A stretch of 28,629 nucleotides of DNA from a virus. The translations under genes were made by a program, and so were the position numbers. Below are positions 14,550 through 22,133 of the stretch, one piece after another; position 1 is the first letter of the stretch, and every line of letters starts with the position of its first letter. The notes under the pieces are model-generated. The model ran no database searches, was not told the DNA's origin, and saw only the letters and a program-made list of their open reading frames with translations. The stretch covers positions 1 through 28,629 of the IMG/VR virus record IMGVR_UViG_3300006027_000044; one strand, given 5' to 3'.

Positions 14550-14946
14550 GTTAGTCGAATGGAATCCAACGAAAATGTTGGAAGTCACTCTGAGGGAACC
14601 AGATGACTTTTTGAAAGTGAGAGAAACCTTGACCCGCATTGGAGTAGCGTCTCGTAAAGAAAAGAGGTTGTTTCAGTCCTGCCACATTCTACACAAACAG
14701 GGTAGGTACTTTATCGTACATTTCAAGGAACTGTTTATGTTAGACGGTAAGAAGTCTAATCTAGAGTTGACAGACGTGCAACGAAGAAACACAATCGCAA
14801 CTCTATTGCAGGACTGGGGACTCGTAGATATTCACAACAGGGAAGTCGCACAAGATTGTGCACCAATGAGACAGATCAAAATTATTGGTTTTAAGGATAA
14901 GGACGAATGGGAGTTGTGTCCTAAGTACAATATCGGAAACAAGTAA
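14536..14946 (+). CDS. regA: RegA translational repressor
   Basis: A 136-residue RNA-binding protein (T4 RegA is 122) that represses translation of early phage mRNAs at their initiation sites. The family pattern is clear: MLEVTLREPDDFLKVRETLTRIGVAS, LFQSCHILHKQGRYFIVHFKELFMLDG, RRNTIATLLQDWGLV and IIGFKDKDEWELCPKYNIG. It has a GTG start overlapping gp62 by 14 nt, with AAAGG a few bases upstream. The TAA stop overlaps the following ATG. An N-terminal extension of about 10 residues precedes the T4-equivalent start. Confidence 0.93.
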   Translation: MEENKLVEWNPTKMLEVTLREPDDFLKVRETLTRIGVASRKEKRLFQSCHILHKQGRYFIVHFKELFMLDGKKSNLELTDVQRRNTIATLLQDWGLVDIHNREVAQDCAPMRQIKIIGFKDKDEWELCPKYNIGNK

Positions 14947-15059
14947 TGGGATTAGTTGGCCTGTTGGCGGTGTTCATGTGTCCTATGGTGTTTGGTGGAA
15001 TAACCTTCTACTACTCATGGAAGGTCGTACATGAAAGAGAGTATGGTAATGAAAGTTGA
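14946..15059 (+). CDS. Small single-span membrane protein after regA
   Basis: ATG at 14946 (overlapping the regA TAA) opens a 37-residue frame ending in TGA at 15057-15059. It is mostly one hydrophobic helix (GLVGLLAVFMCPMVFGGITFYY) followed by WKVVHEREYGNES, so one transmembrane span with a charged C-terminal tail is predicted. It overlaps the start of the next gene by 11-29 nt, depending on which Met is used. No family recognised. Confidence 0.65.
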   Translation: MGLVGLLAVFMCPMVFGGITFYYSWKVVHEREYGNES

Positions 15060-15588
15060 TATATTTGAGGGTAAGGATGAGTACATTGCATCTAAAACCC
15101 CGTTCTTTGGTAAGTTGGATGAGGGTCTCGCTGAGGCGTATGACTGGAACCAACATATGGATCTGTTAGACTGGCATCCTCAAGAAATGATAGATTCTAA
15201 CAGTACGAAGTTCCGTATTGGTCTTAACAGTTTTCATCTGAGACCTTCCGCTCCTGAATTTGCAAAAGAGATTGTCGATCAGATGACTGAGACTTTCTCT
15301 CTGCATGGAGACAAAAGAAAAATCACCAACATTGCGTTTACTGGATTCGGTCAAGAGTCGGATAGTTATCCTTGGCATAAGGATTCTATGGACGTGTTTT
15401 TAGTACAAGTTATTGGAACCGTGGGACTTCGTGTCGAAGGACACAACAACGATGAGGAGTTCGACTTCTCGCCTGGCGATTACGTCTGGTTACCAAGAGG
15501 AACCCATCACCAAGTTCTTCCAAGAACAAGTCGTTGTACGTTCTCGTTCGGTGTAGAAGGGGATCCGGACCCAGCGATATACTTTTAG
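15031..15588 (+). CDS. Cupin / JmjC-like 2OG-Fe(II) oxygenase
   Basis: A 185-residue protein with a double-stranded beta-helix core: PWHKDSMDVFLVQVIGTVGLRVEG (the H116-x-D118 metal pair and following strand), then FDFSPGDYVWLPRGTHHQV (second metal His at 159/160). This layout resembles cupin_4/JmjC-type hydroxylases more than prolyl-hydroxylase types. Candidate starts are 15031, 15043 and 15049; the SD is not decisive. It ends convergently with the minus-strand gene: TAG (15586-15588) and the opposing TAA (15585-15587) share bases. The substrate is unknown. Confidence 0.75.
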   Translation: MKESMVMKVDIFEGKDEYIASKTPFFGKLDEGLAEAYDWNQHMDLLDWHPQEMIDSNSTKFRIGLNSFHLRPSAPEFAKEIVDQMTETFSLHGDKRKITNIAFTGFGQESDSYPWHKDSMDVFLVQVIGTVGLRVEGHNNDEEFDFSPGDYVWLPRGTHHQVLPRTSRCTFSFGVEGDPDPAIYF

Positions 15589-16160
15589 TAATCCGATCCG
15601 TCTGGGTTTATCGTTTTGTGAACAAACGCGATAGACGGTACTACTACCCTATCTAGTACACGAAGTCTGACTGTATCCGTGTCGGTGTCCGAATCGTTGA
15701 CGGGAGTTGTTGGTATACTGTGTGTACTATCCGAATCGACTAATGTCAATAAGTGAGGCGCTCCAACAATAGTGAAGTCCGAATCGGTAGTAGTAATATA
15801 AACTGCACCGTCTACTATATTTGTCAAAGAATCATATCCACCACCCTGTAGAGTAAGCGTTCCACCATTCTCGTCTTTTGTTCCCGTTATAATGGTTCCT
15901 GTCTTACCACTAAAGGTTATTGTATCGGATATCACCTGAACACCATTAATATCGACATTGACCCAACCCATTTGACGGGGTACTGCAACTTGGATGGGAG
16001 GATTTTGCCAAGACATAGTTCCCTTGTCAGAATCCCACATAAGAGACTTACCTTTACCAGTTGAGCCCGGACTACTGTCTAGTGCGTAAAGGGATGCACC
16101 ACTATCCACTAGACCATGCATGTTATTGAATGTATATTTTTTCGGTTGGGGCATTGACAA
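15585..16160 (-). CDS. Lone minus-strand gene, putative virion structural protein
   Basis: A 191-residue protein, the only convincing minus-strand gene in the window. TTG at 16160 has GAGG 5 nt upstream; an in-frame ATG at 16154 is the alternative. The sequence is Gly/Ser/Thr/Asp-rich and beta-prone (LYALDSSPG, TITFSGKTGTIITGT, GGTLTLQGGGYDSL), with recurrent Asp-Ser-Asp units (TTDSDF, VDSDSTHS, NDSDTDTDTV). It has the look of a phage tail-fibre or decoration-type protein, but no family is identified. A weak late-promoter-like ACTAAATA lies 33 nt upstream. It converges with the oxygenase gene without an obvious terminator. Confidence 0.72.
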   Translation of the reverse strand: MSMPQPKKYTFNNMHGLVDSGASLYALDSSPGSTGKGKSLMWDSDKGTMSWQNPPIQVAVPRQMGWVNVDINGVQVISDTITFSGKTGTIITGTKDENGGTLTLQGGGYDSLTNIVDGAVYITTTDSDFTIVGAPHLLTLVDSDSTHSIPTTPVNDSDTDTDTVRLRVLDRVVVPSIAFVHKTINPDGSDY

Positions 16161-16182
16161 AAAATCCTCGTTGTGTTATAGT
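16154..16182 (+). promoter_or_regulatory. Sigma-70 promoter for hsp20
   Basis: TTGACA at 16154-16159, 17-nt spacer, TATAGT at 16177-16182. Start about 16189, leaving a leader of about 78 nt before hsp20. The -35 overlaps the start region of the minus-strand gene. Confidence 0.7.
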
Positions 16183-16192
16183 TTTGCAATAC

Positions 16193-16200
16193 TATTTAGT
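16193..16200 (-). promoter_or_regulatory. Possible T4-type late promoter for the minus-strand gene
   Basis: On the minus strand ACTAAATA matches the T4 late consensus TATAAATA at 6 of 8 positions, about 33 nt before the TTG start, which would leave a short leader. It lies within the palindrome ATACTATTTAGTAT. Weak evidence. Confidence 0.3.
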
Positions 16201-16210
16201 ATATATAGCA

Positions 16211-16238
16211 GTGTACATGCGGATAGTCCGGTGTACAT
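16211..16238 (+). repeat. Paired GTGTACAT repeats in the hsp20 leader
   Basis: GTGTACAT occurs at 16211-16218 and again at 16231-16238, exactly 20 bp apart (two helical turns); each holds the palindrome TGTACA. Between them CGGA-TAG-TCCG forms a small inverted repeat. It could be an operator or an RNA structure downstream of the hsp20 transcription start. Confidence 0.5.
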
Positions 16239-16266
16239 TAGTCTTGCTTAAAAAAGGAGATACAAC

Positions 16267-16683
16267 ATGACTAATCTTAAAGCGAATACGCTCTTCCCTC
16301 GTGCATCTTTTGTGGGGTTTGACCACCTGTTTCAAGAACTTGATTGGGTTGCCAAACACGCTACTGATACGTACCCACCTCACAATATAGTGAAGGTATC
16401 TGATGACGATTATCTAATCGAAGTCGCATGTGCAGGGTTTACTTTGGACGATTTGGAGATCGAACAGGACGAACGGACATTGACCGTAACTGGTCAACAG
16501 GAAGTTCCTGCTGAACGTGAATACCTACATAAAGGTATCTCGCAGAAGAAGTTCAAGAGAGTGTTTAGACTGTCAGAATACGTCTTTGTTGACGGTGCTT
16601 CTTTGACGGACGGAATCCTGTCTATCCAGTTGAAGTTTGAACTTCCCGAAGAGAAGAGACCTCGTAAGATCGATATTTCATAA
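16267..16683 (+). CDS. hsp20: Small heat shock protein, Hsp20 family
   Basis: A 138-residue alpha-crystallin-type chaperone common in marine T4-like phages, thought to assist folding of phage proteins. It has the N-terminal FVGFDHLFQELDW, PPHNIVKVSDDDYLIEVACAGF at the start of the alpha-crystallin domain, LTVTGQQE, the conserved FKRVFRLSEYV, and DGILSIQL near the end. A strong SD (AAAAAAGGAG) precedes the ATG. It has its own promoter with an unusual leader carrying paired palindromes. The C-terminal tail (PEEKRPRKIDIS) includes an IDI motif of the I-x-I type. Confidence 0.93.
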   Translation: MTNLKANTLFPRASFVGFDHLFQELDWVAKHATDTYPPHNIVKVSDDDYLIEVACAGFTLDDLEIEQDERTLTVTGQQEVPAEREYLHKGISQKKFKRVFRLSEYVFVDGASLTDGILSIQLKFELPEEKRPRKIDIS

Positions 16684-16702
16684 ATCTAACGAGGAGAAAA
16701 TT

Positions 16703-16795
16703 ATGAAAACTGACCTAGTAGAACGGGTCGGTGAGGCAGTGATGTGTTTGTGGGTAGTCGCAATCATGGTCACGGCTTTCCAGCCCCTAGTATAA
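16703..16795 (+). CDS. Mini membrane protein, 30 residues
   Basis: ATG at 16703, preceded by an excellent SD (GAGGAG, 7 nt spacing), opens a 30-residue frame ending in TAA at 16793-16795. The sequence starts MKTDLVERVGEA and is then one hydrophobic helix (VMCLWVVAIMVTAF). A single-span micro-protein is likely. The strong SD is the main reason to believe it is translated. It is co-transcribed with hsp20, and its function is unknown. Confidence 0.6.
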   Translation: MKTDLVERVGEAVMCLWVVAIMVTAFQPLV

Positions 16796-16802
16796 AAAGA
16801 CA

Positions 16803-16821
16803 GGGGGGTGAAAGTCCCCCC
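16803..16821. terminator. G6/C6 hairpin; terminator-like only on the minus strand
   Basis: GGGGGG (16803-16808), loop TGAAAGT, CCCCCC (16816-16821). On the + strand no U-tract follows. On the minus strand the stem is followed by TGTCTTTTTATA, so it could terminate leftward transcription. On + it may protect the hsp20 mRNA 3' end or reduce read-through. Confidence 0.45.
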
Positions 16822-16832
16822 ACTCGTGAGGA

Positions 16833-17633
16833 ATGATGAAGGTATACCAAATTGTAATGAAGGGTGATGAGAGATCGGAGAAGTACGCCGAACTCAGTAA
16901 GTTATCTTTTCAGAACCTTATAGATGATGGCACGTTGGACTGGAACGTGTTTGATGCGATCACTCCAGAACACCCTGACTTCGAAGAACACGTTGCGAAG
17001 TACGATTGGAGACCATCCCTCGCCAGACTGGATGCGGGGAAACAACCTCAAGATCATTCCCCAACAGAGAAAGCGGGAATGTGTTCTCACTGGGAGTTGA
17101 TGCGTCAACAAGGTGCAACCGGAGAACGGTTCCTAGTTATGGAACATGATACGTATCTATGGCCTCAACATGAAAACGAATTCCGCAACCTACTCACGTA
17201 CATTCACGCAAAAAATATAATCTACGCAAACATAGGTTTGTTCATGGGGTGTTATACCTTCAAACCGTTTTGTGCAGCGTGGCAGTACAGACTACTAACC
17301 GAACAAAAGTTCTGGATTAACTGTGGTCCTTATGGTGTACTAGAGAGACTATTCAAGAACTACGTTGATCACTTCTTGTCAAAACAAGATAAGAGTCGTA
17401 TACCTGAGAACTACATCATCCACCCTTGGTCTAACGGAGACACCTTGTATTTTGGTAGAGACATACATTTACCATACAATCACCGTGACCCCGATCCAAT
17501 GCAGTCAGTCAAAAACCCGACAACGCAGATGGTGTCTAAGTCTCTCGCCGTGACTCAGGACCATCATGGTTATCCAGACATACACATAGAACAACCTTGG
17601 ACTCGTTCAGATCAATTTAAAGTTATCCCTTGA
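16833..17633 (+). CDS. GT25-like glycosyltransferase
   Basis: A 266-residue protein resembling LPS-type family-25 glycosyltransferases: an N-terminal MKVYQIVMKGDERSEKY strand, then SPTEKAGMCSHWELMRQ (79-91) and RFLVMEHDTYLWP (99-111), comparable with the GEIGCxLSH and LILEDD blocks; EHD replaces EDD at 104-106. The rest (NIGLFMGCYTFKP, WINCGPYGVLERL) fits a nucleotide-sugar transferase fold less specifically. The start is 16833 or, by SD spacing, 16836. Its TGA stop (17631-17633) is part of the -35 box of the gp43 promoter. Acceptor and donor are unknown. Confidence 0.6.
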   Translation: MMKVYQIVMKGDERSEKYAELSKLSFQNLIDDGTLDWNVFDAITPEHPDFEEHVAKYDWRPSLARLDAGKQPQDHSPTEKAGMCSHWELMRQQGATGERFLVMEHDTYLWPQHENEFRNLLTYIHAKNIIYANIGLFMGCYTFKPFCAAWQYRLLTEQKFWINCGPYGVLERLFKNYVDHFLSKQDKSRIPENYIIHPWSNGDTLYFGRDIHLPYNHRDPDPMQSVKNPTTQMVSKSLAVTQDHHGYPDIHIEQPWTRSDQFKVIP

Positions 17634-17659
17634 CAGAAGACGCCCTACTGTTATATAAT
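17630..17659 (+). promoter_or_regulatory. Sigma-70 promoter for DNA polymerase gp43
   Basis: TTGACA at 17630-17635 (contains the upstream TGA stop), 18-nt spacer, TATAAT at 17654-17659. Start about 17666, about 20 nt before gp43. Confidence 0.75.
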
Positions 17660-17685
17660 ACAACCCTACTGAAAAAAGGCGCACC

Positions 17686-20169
17686 ATGAATCAACCAATG
17701 TTTTACACTTCCGTGGTCCGGTACGGCAGTAACATCCTGTTCCGTGGGTTTGCGGAGAACGGAAAAAAACTTCAAACCAAAGTCCCCTACAAACCTACCC
17801 TGTACGTGCAGTCCGACAAGAGACAATCGGGGTGGAAGGCGATTGACGGTACTTCTGTCGAACCCCTCAAGTTTGACTCCATGAAGGAGGCGACTGAGTT
17901 CCAGAAACGTTACGAGGACGTACCCAACTTCAAGGTCTACGGGATGAACAACTTCGTGTCTCAGTTCATTGCAGACATGTTCCCTACCCCTATCGAATTC
18001 AACCGTGACTGGATCGATGTGTGCACCATCGACATTGAGGTCGCATCTGACGAAGGGTTCCCCGAACCCGACAAGGCAGATCATCCGGTCATCGCCATCA
18101 CTATCAAGAACCCCAACGGTCCCTATCGCGTCTGGGGTCTGTATGACTACAATGCGGGTGAGGATGTGATCTACGAGAAGTGCGACTCCGAAGCGCAACT
18201 CCTCATGAAGTTCGTCGATCACTGGTTCCGTAACCAACCCGACATCGTGACCGGATGGAACACACGATTCTTCGACATTCCCTATCTGGTCAACCGTATT
18301 GGTAAAACCATTGGCGCGGACATGGTGAAGAAACTTTCACCGTGGGGTCTGGTACGTGAAGGTAACGTAACCATCAACGGAAAGAAACAACAGGAGTACA
18401 CCCTCGAAGGTATCCAACACCTCGACTATCTAGAAATCTTCAAGAAGTTCACCTACAACACTCTGGGTCAACAGGAGTCCTATCGACTGGACCACATCGC
18501 CCACGTAGTACTGGGTGAGGGTAAACTATCCTACGAAGAACACGGTACACTGTACTCCCTGTACAAGACTGACTTCCAGAAGTTCATTGACTACAACATC
18601 AAGGACGTGGAACTGGTCGAGAAACTCGACGAGAAACTTGACCTGATCTCTCTGGTCCTGACCATGGCGTATCGCGGTGGTGTGAACTACAACGACACGA
18701 TGGGGACCACAAACATCTGGGACACCATCATCTACCGCATCTTGAACGAACAGAAAGTTGCAGTACCACCCAAGGTCGAGAAGGTCAAGACATCGTATCC
18801 AGGCGGATACGTCAAGGAACCTCAAGTCGGTTCCCATGACTGGGTGACATCGTTCGACTTGAACTCACTGTACCCGAACATCATTGTCCAGTACAACATG
18901 TCACCTGAGACTGTCCTTGATGGTTTCTACAATGACGTGTCCGTGGACGCATTCCTTTCCGGCGACATCGATGTGTCCGGTAGTCCTTTCTCTGTCGCAC
19001 CTACCGGAATTAAGTTTACTCACGAACGTGAGGGTGTGATCCCCAACATCATTAAGAAATACTATGACGAACGCCGTGTGGTCAAGAAGGAGATGTTGCG
19101 ACTACAACAAGAATACCAGAACAATCCCACACGGGAACTGGACAACAAGATCACGTCACTGAACAACCAACAGATGGCGATCAAGATTCTGATGAACTCA
19201 CTCTACGGTGCGTTGGGTAATCGGTGGTTCCGATACTTTGACCAACGTGTTGCGGAGTCGATCACCCTTGCGGGACAACTCGCAATCAAGTGGGCGGAAC
19301 GTGCGGTCAACGATGAGATGCAAAAACTTCTCAAGACGGAAGAAGACTACGTTGTTGCAATTGACACCGACTCTGTTTACATTCGGATGGGTGATCTTGT
19401 TGACAAGTTCAACCCGAAGGATCCTGTAAAGTTCCTTGACAAGATTTGTTCCGAACACTTCGAGAAAGTATTGTCTAAATCCTATGCGGAGATGGCGAGA
19501 GTCACCAGTGCAATGGTCAACCGTATGGAGATGGGACGCGAGGTAATCGCAGACCGTGGTATCTGGATGGCGAAGAAACGTTACATCCTCAACGTGCACA
19601 ACAACGAGGGTGTGCAGTACGCACAACCCAAACTCAAGTTGATGGGTATCGAAGCGGTCAAGTCATCTACGCCTCAGGTTGTGCGTGACAAGTTTCAAGA
19701 AATCTTTCGGGTCATCATAGAAGGTACTGAGTCAGACACACAGTCCTTTATTGGGAACTTTAAGACCCAATTTGGGACTCTTCCTCCCGAAGACGTGTCG
19801 TTCCCTCGTGGGGTTTCGGAGATCACCAAGTGGCAGGATCGACAGACCGTCTACAAGAAGGGTTGTCCTATCCACGTGCGTGGTGCACTGGTCTACAACG
19901 ATACGGTTAAGAAGAACGCACTTGACAAGAGGTACGTCTACGTCCAGAACGGAGAGAAGATCAAGTTCGTCTACCTGAAGATGCCCAACCGTCTGGGTGA
20001 GAACGTGGTGTCGTTCCCCTTGAACCTACCCAAGGAGTTCGGGTTGCATGACTTCATCGACTATGACATGATGTTCCGGAAGACGTTCCTAGATCCTCTC
20101 GAACCAATCCTTGATGCAGTCGGGTGGGCGGCAGAACCACGTGCAACCCTAGAAGACTTTTTCTCTTGA
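17686..20169 (+). CDS. gp43: gp43 family B DNA polymerase
   Basis: An 827-residue replicative polymerase (T4 gp43 is 898). The exonuclease Exo I motif DIE is at D116/E118 ([11 protein letters not shown]), with later Exo motifs near [15 protein letters not shown] and [12 protein letters not shown]. The polymerase motifs are [11 protein letters not shown] (A, D391), [16 protein letters not shown] (B) and AIDTDSVYI (C, D560/D562), followed by KKRYIL. It starts at ATG 17686 downstream of its own promoter; the SD AAGGCG is modest. Arginine is coded mainly by CGN here, unlike the accessory genes. Its TGA stop lies inside the next promoter. Confidence 0.97.
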   Translation: MNQPMFYTSVVRYGSNILFRGFAENGKKLQTKVPYKPTLYVQSDKRQSGWKAIDGTSVEPLKFDSMKEATEFQKRYEDVPNFKVYGMNNFVSQFIADMFPTPIEFNRDWIDVCTIDIEVASDEGFPEPDKADHPVIAITIKNPNGPYRVWGLYDYNAGEDVIYEKCDSEAQLLMKFVDHWFRNQPDIVTGWNTRFFDIPYLVNRIGKTIGADMVKKLSPWGLVREGNVTINGKKQQEYTLEGIQHLDYLEIFKKFTYNTLGQQESYRLDHIAHVVLGEGKLSYEEHGTLYSLYKTDFQKFIDYNIKDVELVEKLDEKLDLISLVLTMAYRGGVNYNDTMGTTNIWDTIIYRILNEQKVAVPPKVEKVKTSYPGGYVKEPQVGSHDWVTSFDLNSLYPNIIVQYNMSPETVLDGFYNDVSVDAFLSGDIDVSGSPFSVAPTGIKFTHEREGVIPNIIKKYYDERRVVKKEMLRLQQEYQNNPTRELDNKITSLNNQQMAIKILMNSLYGALGNRWFRYFDQRVAESITLAGQLAIKWAERAVNDEMQKLLKTEEDYVVAIDTDSVYIRMGDLVDKFNPKDPVKFLDKICSEHFEKVLSKSYAEMARVTSAMVNRMEMGREVIADRGIWMAKKRYILNVHNNEGVQYAQPKLKLMGIEAVKSSTPQVVRDKFQEIFRVIIEGTESDTQSFIGNFKTQFGTLPPEDVSFPRGVSEITKWQDRQTVYKKGCPIHVRGALVYNDTVKKNALDKRYVYVQNGEKIKFVYLKMPNRLGENVVSFPLNLPKEFGLHDFIDYDMMFRKTFLDPLEPILDAVGWAAEPRATLEDFFS

Positions 20170-20195
20170 CAGAAACCGCGAAGATTTGTTATGAT
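20166..20195 (+). promoter_or_regulatory. Sigma-70 promoter abutting the gene at 20202
   Basis: TTGACA at 20166-20171 (holds the gp43 stop TGA), 18-nt spacer, TATGAT at 20190-20195. The predicted start about 20202 coincides with the next ATG, implying a leaderless message. Confidence 0.65.
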
Positions 20196-20201
20196 GTGTC
20201 T

Positions 20202-21140
20202 ATGTTTGAACTAACACTATTCCGCAATCAGTTTGATAACAAGACTCACAATCGGGTCCAGTTCGATTCGTGGGATAAATTTGTTAAGTGGTTGTATCGC
20301 ATATCACAAGTGAAAGGAGAGAAGGGTGGAAATAATTCTAGTCCTCTTATTAGTCCTGCTGTTTTCGAAATGGGTTCGAAACGTTCTAATAAATCTACTA
20401 GTCATTGGGGTGGTTGGTGCGCTGTTGATGTTGATGATCACAATTTTGGTGTGGATCTTTCAACCCTTGAGCGAAGACTGCAAGATCAATTCGGAGGATA
20501 CGACTATGTTGTGTACAATACTGCGTCAAGTAGATCAGACAACCTCAAGTTTCGGATCGTCTTCCGACTCGACGAACCCGTCGAAAACGAAAGGATCAAA
20601 TCCTTCTGGTATGCTCTGAATACAGAACTAGGTGAGATCGGAGATCCTCAGACAAAAGACCTTGCACGTATGTACTATGTGCCGGCGCAGTATCCTAACG
20701 CAACATCTTTCTTCTTTGCGAACTCTGGTTCTGCACTCAACGTATCTGAGTTGATTGCAAAACATCCTTACCACGAGAAGACAGGTAATTCTTTCCTAGA
20801 TAGATTACCAGAAAGTTTACAGAAGGCAGTGATAGAACATCGTAAGTCCCAACTGGACAACACTAACATAGTATGGACATCGTATCACGATTGTCCGTTC
20901 TGGCCTAAGTCGTTAGGTGCGGAATATATACAGATCAGTGGTACAGGTTGGTATCACAAAATGTATCAGATCATGGTCGCTGTTGCGGGCCGCGCAACAG
21001 AAAGTAACTATCCCATAACTGCACAACAGATTGCGGATATGTGTAAACAGTTCGACGCTGAAACTGGTAACTGGTACGAGAACAGACCTCTCATTGTAGA
21101 GGCCGACAGAGCATTGGAGTACATTTACCGAAATGGATAA
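20202..21140 (+). CDS. Putative primase-like (AEP-fold) protein next to gp43
   Basis: A 312-residue protein. I place the start at ATG 20202, after the gp43 stop and the promoter; the open frame extends upstream into gp43 but lacks support. The segment WCAVDVDDH (residues 72-80, hDhD-type), VVYNTASSRSDNLKFRIVF (103-121) and RLDEPV...ALNTELG...DPQTKDLARMYYVPAQYPNA (122-167) parallels the primase-polymerase domain of phage and plasmid VirE/PriCT-type proteins (HTPExPRFRxVxPL, PSRLxYLP). The C-terminal half is helical, with a PriCT-like cadence. A primase or repair polymerase role is inference. It overlaps the epimerase by 8 nt. Confidence 0.6.
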   Translation: MFELTLFRNQFDNKTHNRVQFDSWDKFVKWLYRISQVKGEKGGNNSSPLISPAVFEMGSKRSNKSTSHWGGWCAVDVDDHNFGVDLSTLERRLQDQFGGYDYVVYNTASSRSDNLKFRIVFRLDEPVENERIKSFWYALNTELGEIGDPQTKDLARMYYVPAQYPNATSFFFANSGSALNVSELIAKHPYHEKTGNSFLDRLPESLQKAVIEHRKSQLDNTNIVWTSYHDCPFWPKSLGAEYIQISGTGWYHKMYQIMVAVAGRATESNYPITAQQIADMCKQFDAETGNWYENRPLIVEADRALEYIYRNG

Positions 21141-22131
21141 TAAAAGAATATTAGTCACCGGAGCTGCAGGGTTCATAGGATCTCAGTTGTGTCTAAGACT
21201 CACAGGAATGGGTCATGATGTTATTGGATGCGATAACTGGAACAGTCATCTCTATGATCCTTGGTTGAAAGTTAAAAGACATACTAACTTTGGTATGCAG
21301 ATCATGGACATGGACATACGTGATGAACTGATGCTGGGTAACCTTTTAAACGATCAACGTTTGATACCGGATGTTGTGGGCGAACCCTTTGACTATGTTA
21401 TACATCTCGCCGCACACGCAGGGGTGCGTGACTCGTTTGGGAAAGAATCAGAGTATCACTCAAACAACATTGATGGTACACAGAACCTAATTAATCTGTT
21501 CGAAAACTACAGTCCCCAAACAAAATTCATCTATGCATCTACCAGTTCTGTATATGGAGGAACTCCTATTTCAGAGAATGGGTGGAAGGAAGACTTTGTT
21601 CAGGCGCACCAACTTAACGCCTATGCATATACCAAATACATCAACGAGTGTCAGTTCGGAATTTCCAAGTTGTTTAGTACAGGACTACGTTTCTTTACCG
21701 TGTACGGACCTTGGGGTAGACCAGACATGGCACTCTTCCAATTTACGAAATCAACCCTTGACGGAACGCCAATAAAGGTGTATAATTATGGGGATATGAA
21801 GCGGGACTTCACCTACATCGATGATATCCTTGACGGGATCTGCATCGTTTTGGCGAACGTGGAATCTGGAGTCATTTCCAATAATGAGATATTTAATATT
21901 GGTAGAGGCGAACAGGTTCAACTGATGGACTTCATCTCAGAGATTGAGAAGAACGTTGGTAAGGAAGTTACGAAGGAGATGGTTGCGAAACATCCCGCCG
22001 ATACAAAAGAGACGTGGAGTAACACAGACAAACTTCAAAAACTAGGATATACACCGAAGGTCAGTATTGCAGAAGGTGTTGCAAAATTCTATGAGTGGTA
22101 CAAAAATTTTTATGACGTAGAGGAGACATAA
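21133..22131 (+). CDS. NAD-dependent epimerase, UDP-glucuronate 4-epimerase-like
   Basis: A 332-residue extended short-chain dehydrogenase. The NAD-binding GAAGFIGSQL is at the N-terminus, the Ser/Thr of YASTSSVYGG and the catalytic YAYTK (YxxxK) lie mid-protein, and RFFTVYGPWGRPDMALFQFT and KRDFTYIDDILDGI are typical of UDP-glucuronate 4-epimerases (CapI/Gae type). Conversion of UDP-GlcA to UDP-GalA would follow directly from the dehydrogenase encoded next. A promoter for the downstream gene lies inside it. It overlaps the preceding gene by 8 nt. Confidence 0.88.
   Translation: MDNKRILVTGAAGFIGSQLCLRLTGMGHDVIGCDNWNSHLYDPWLKVKRHTNFGMQIMDMDIRDELMLGNLLNDQRLIPDVVGEPFDYVIHLAAHAGVRDSFGKESEYHSNNIDGTQNLINLFENYSPQTKFIYASTSSVYGGTPISENGWKEDFVQAHQLNAYAYTKYINECQFGISKLFSTGLRFFTVYGPWGRPDMALFQFTKSTLDGTPIKVYNYGDMKRDFTYIDDILDGICIVLANVESGVISNNEIFNIGRGEQVQLMDFISEIEKNVGKEVTKEMVAKHPADTKETWSNTDKLQKLGYTPKVSIAEGVAKFYEWYKNFYDVEET
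21758..21786 (+). promoter_or_regulatory. Intragenic sigma-70 promoter inside the epimerase gene
   Basis: TTGACG at 21758-21763, 17-nt spacer, TATAAT at 21781-21786. Start about 21793, about 340 nt upstream of the sugar dehydrogenase, and probably reaching uvsX. Confidence 0.5.
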
Positions 22132-22133
22132 TA

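Noticed and set aside
17623-18237. Long minus-strand open frame (204 codons) opposite gp43
   Set aside because: It is antisense to the conserved polymerase N-terminal/exonuclease region, has no start signals or family resemblance, and is explained by the codon bias of gp43.
20124-20201. Upstream in-frame start for the primase-like gene inside gp43
   Set aside because: No SD; it lies before the promoter at 20166, and the residues it would add are translated from polymerase codons. ATG 20202 fits better.
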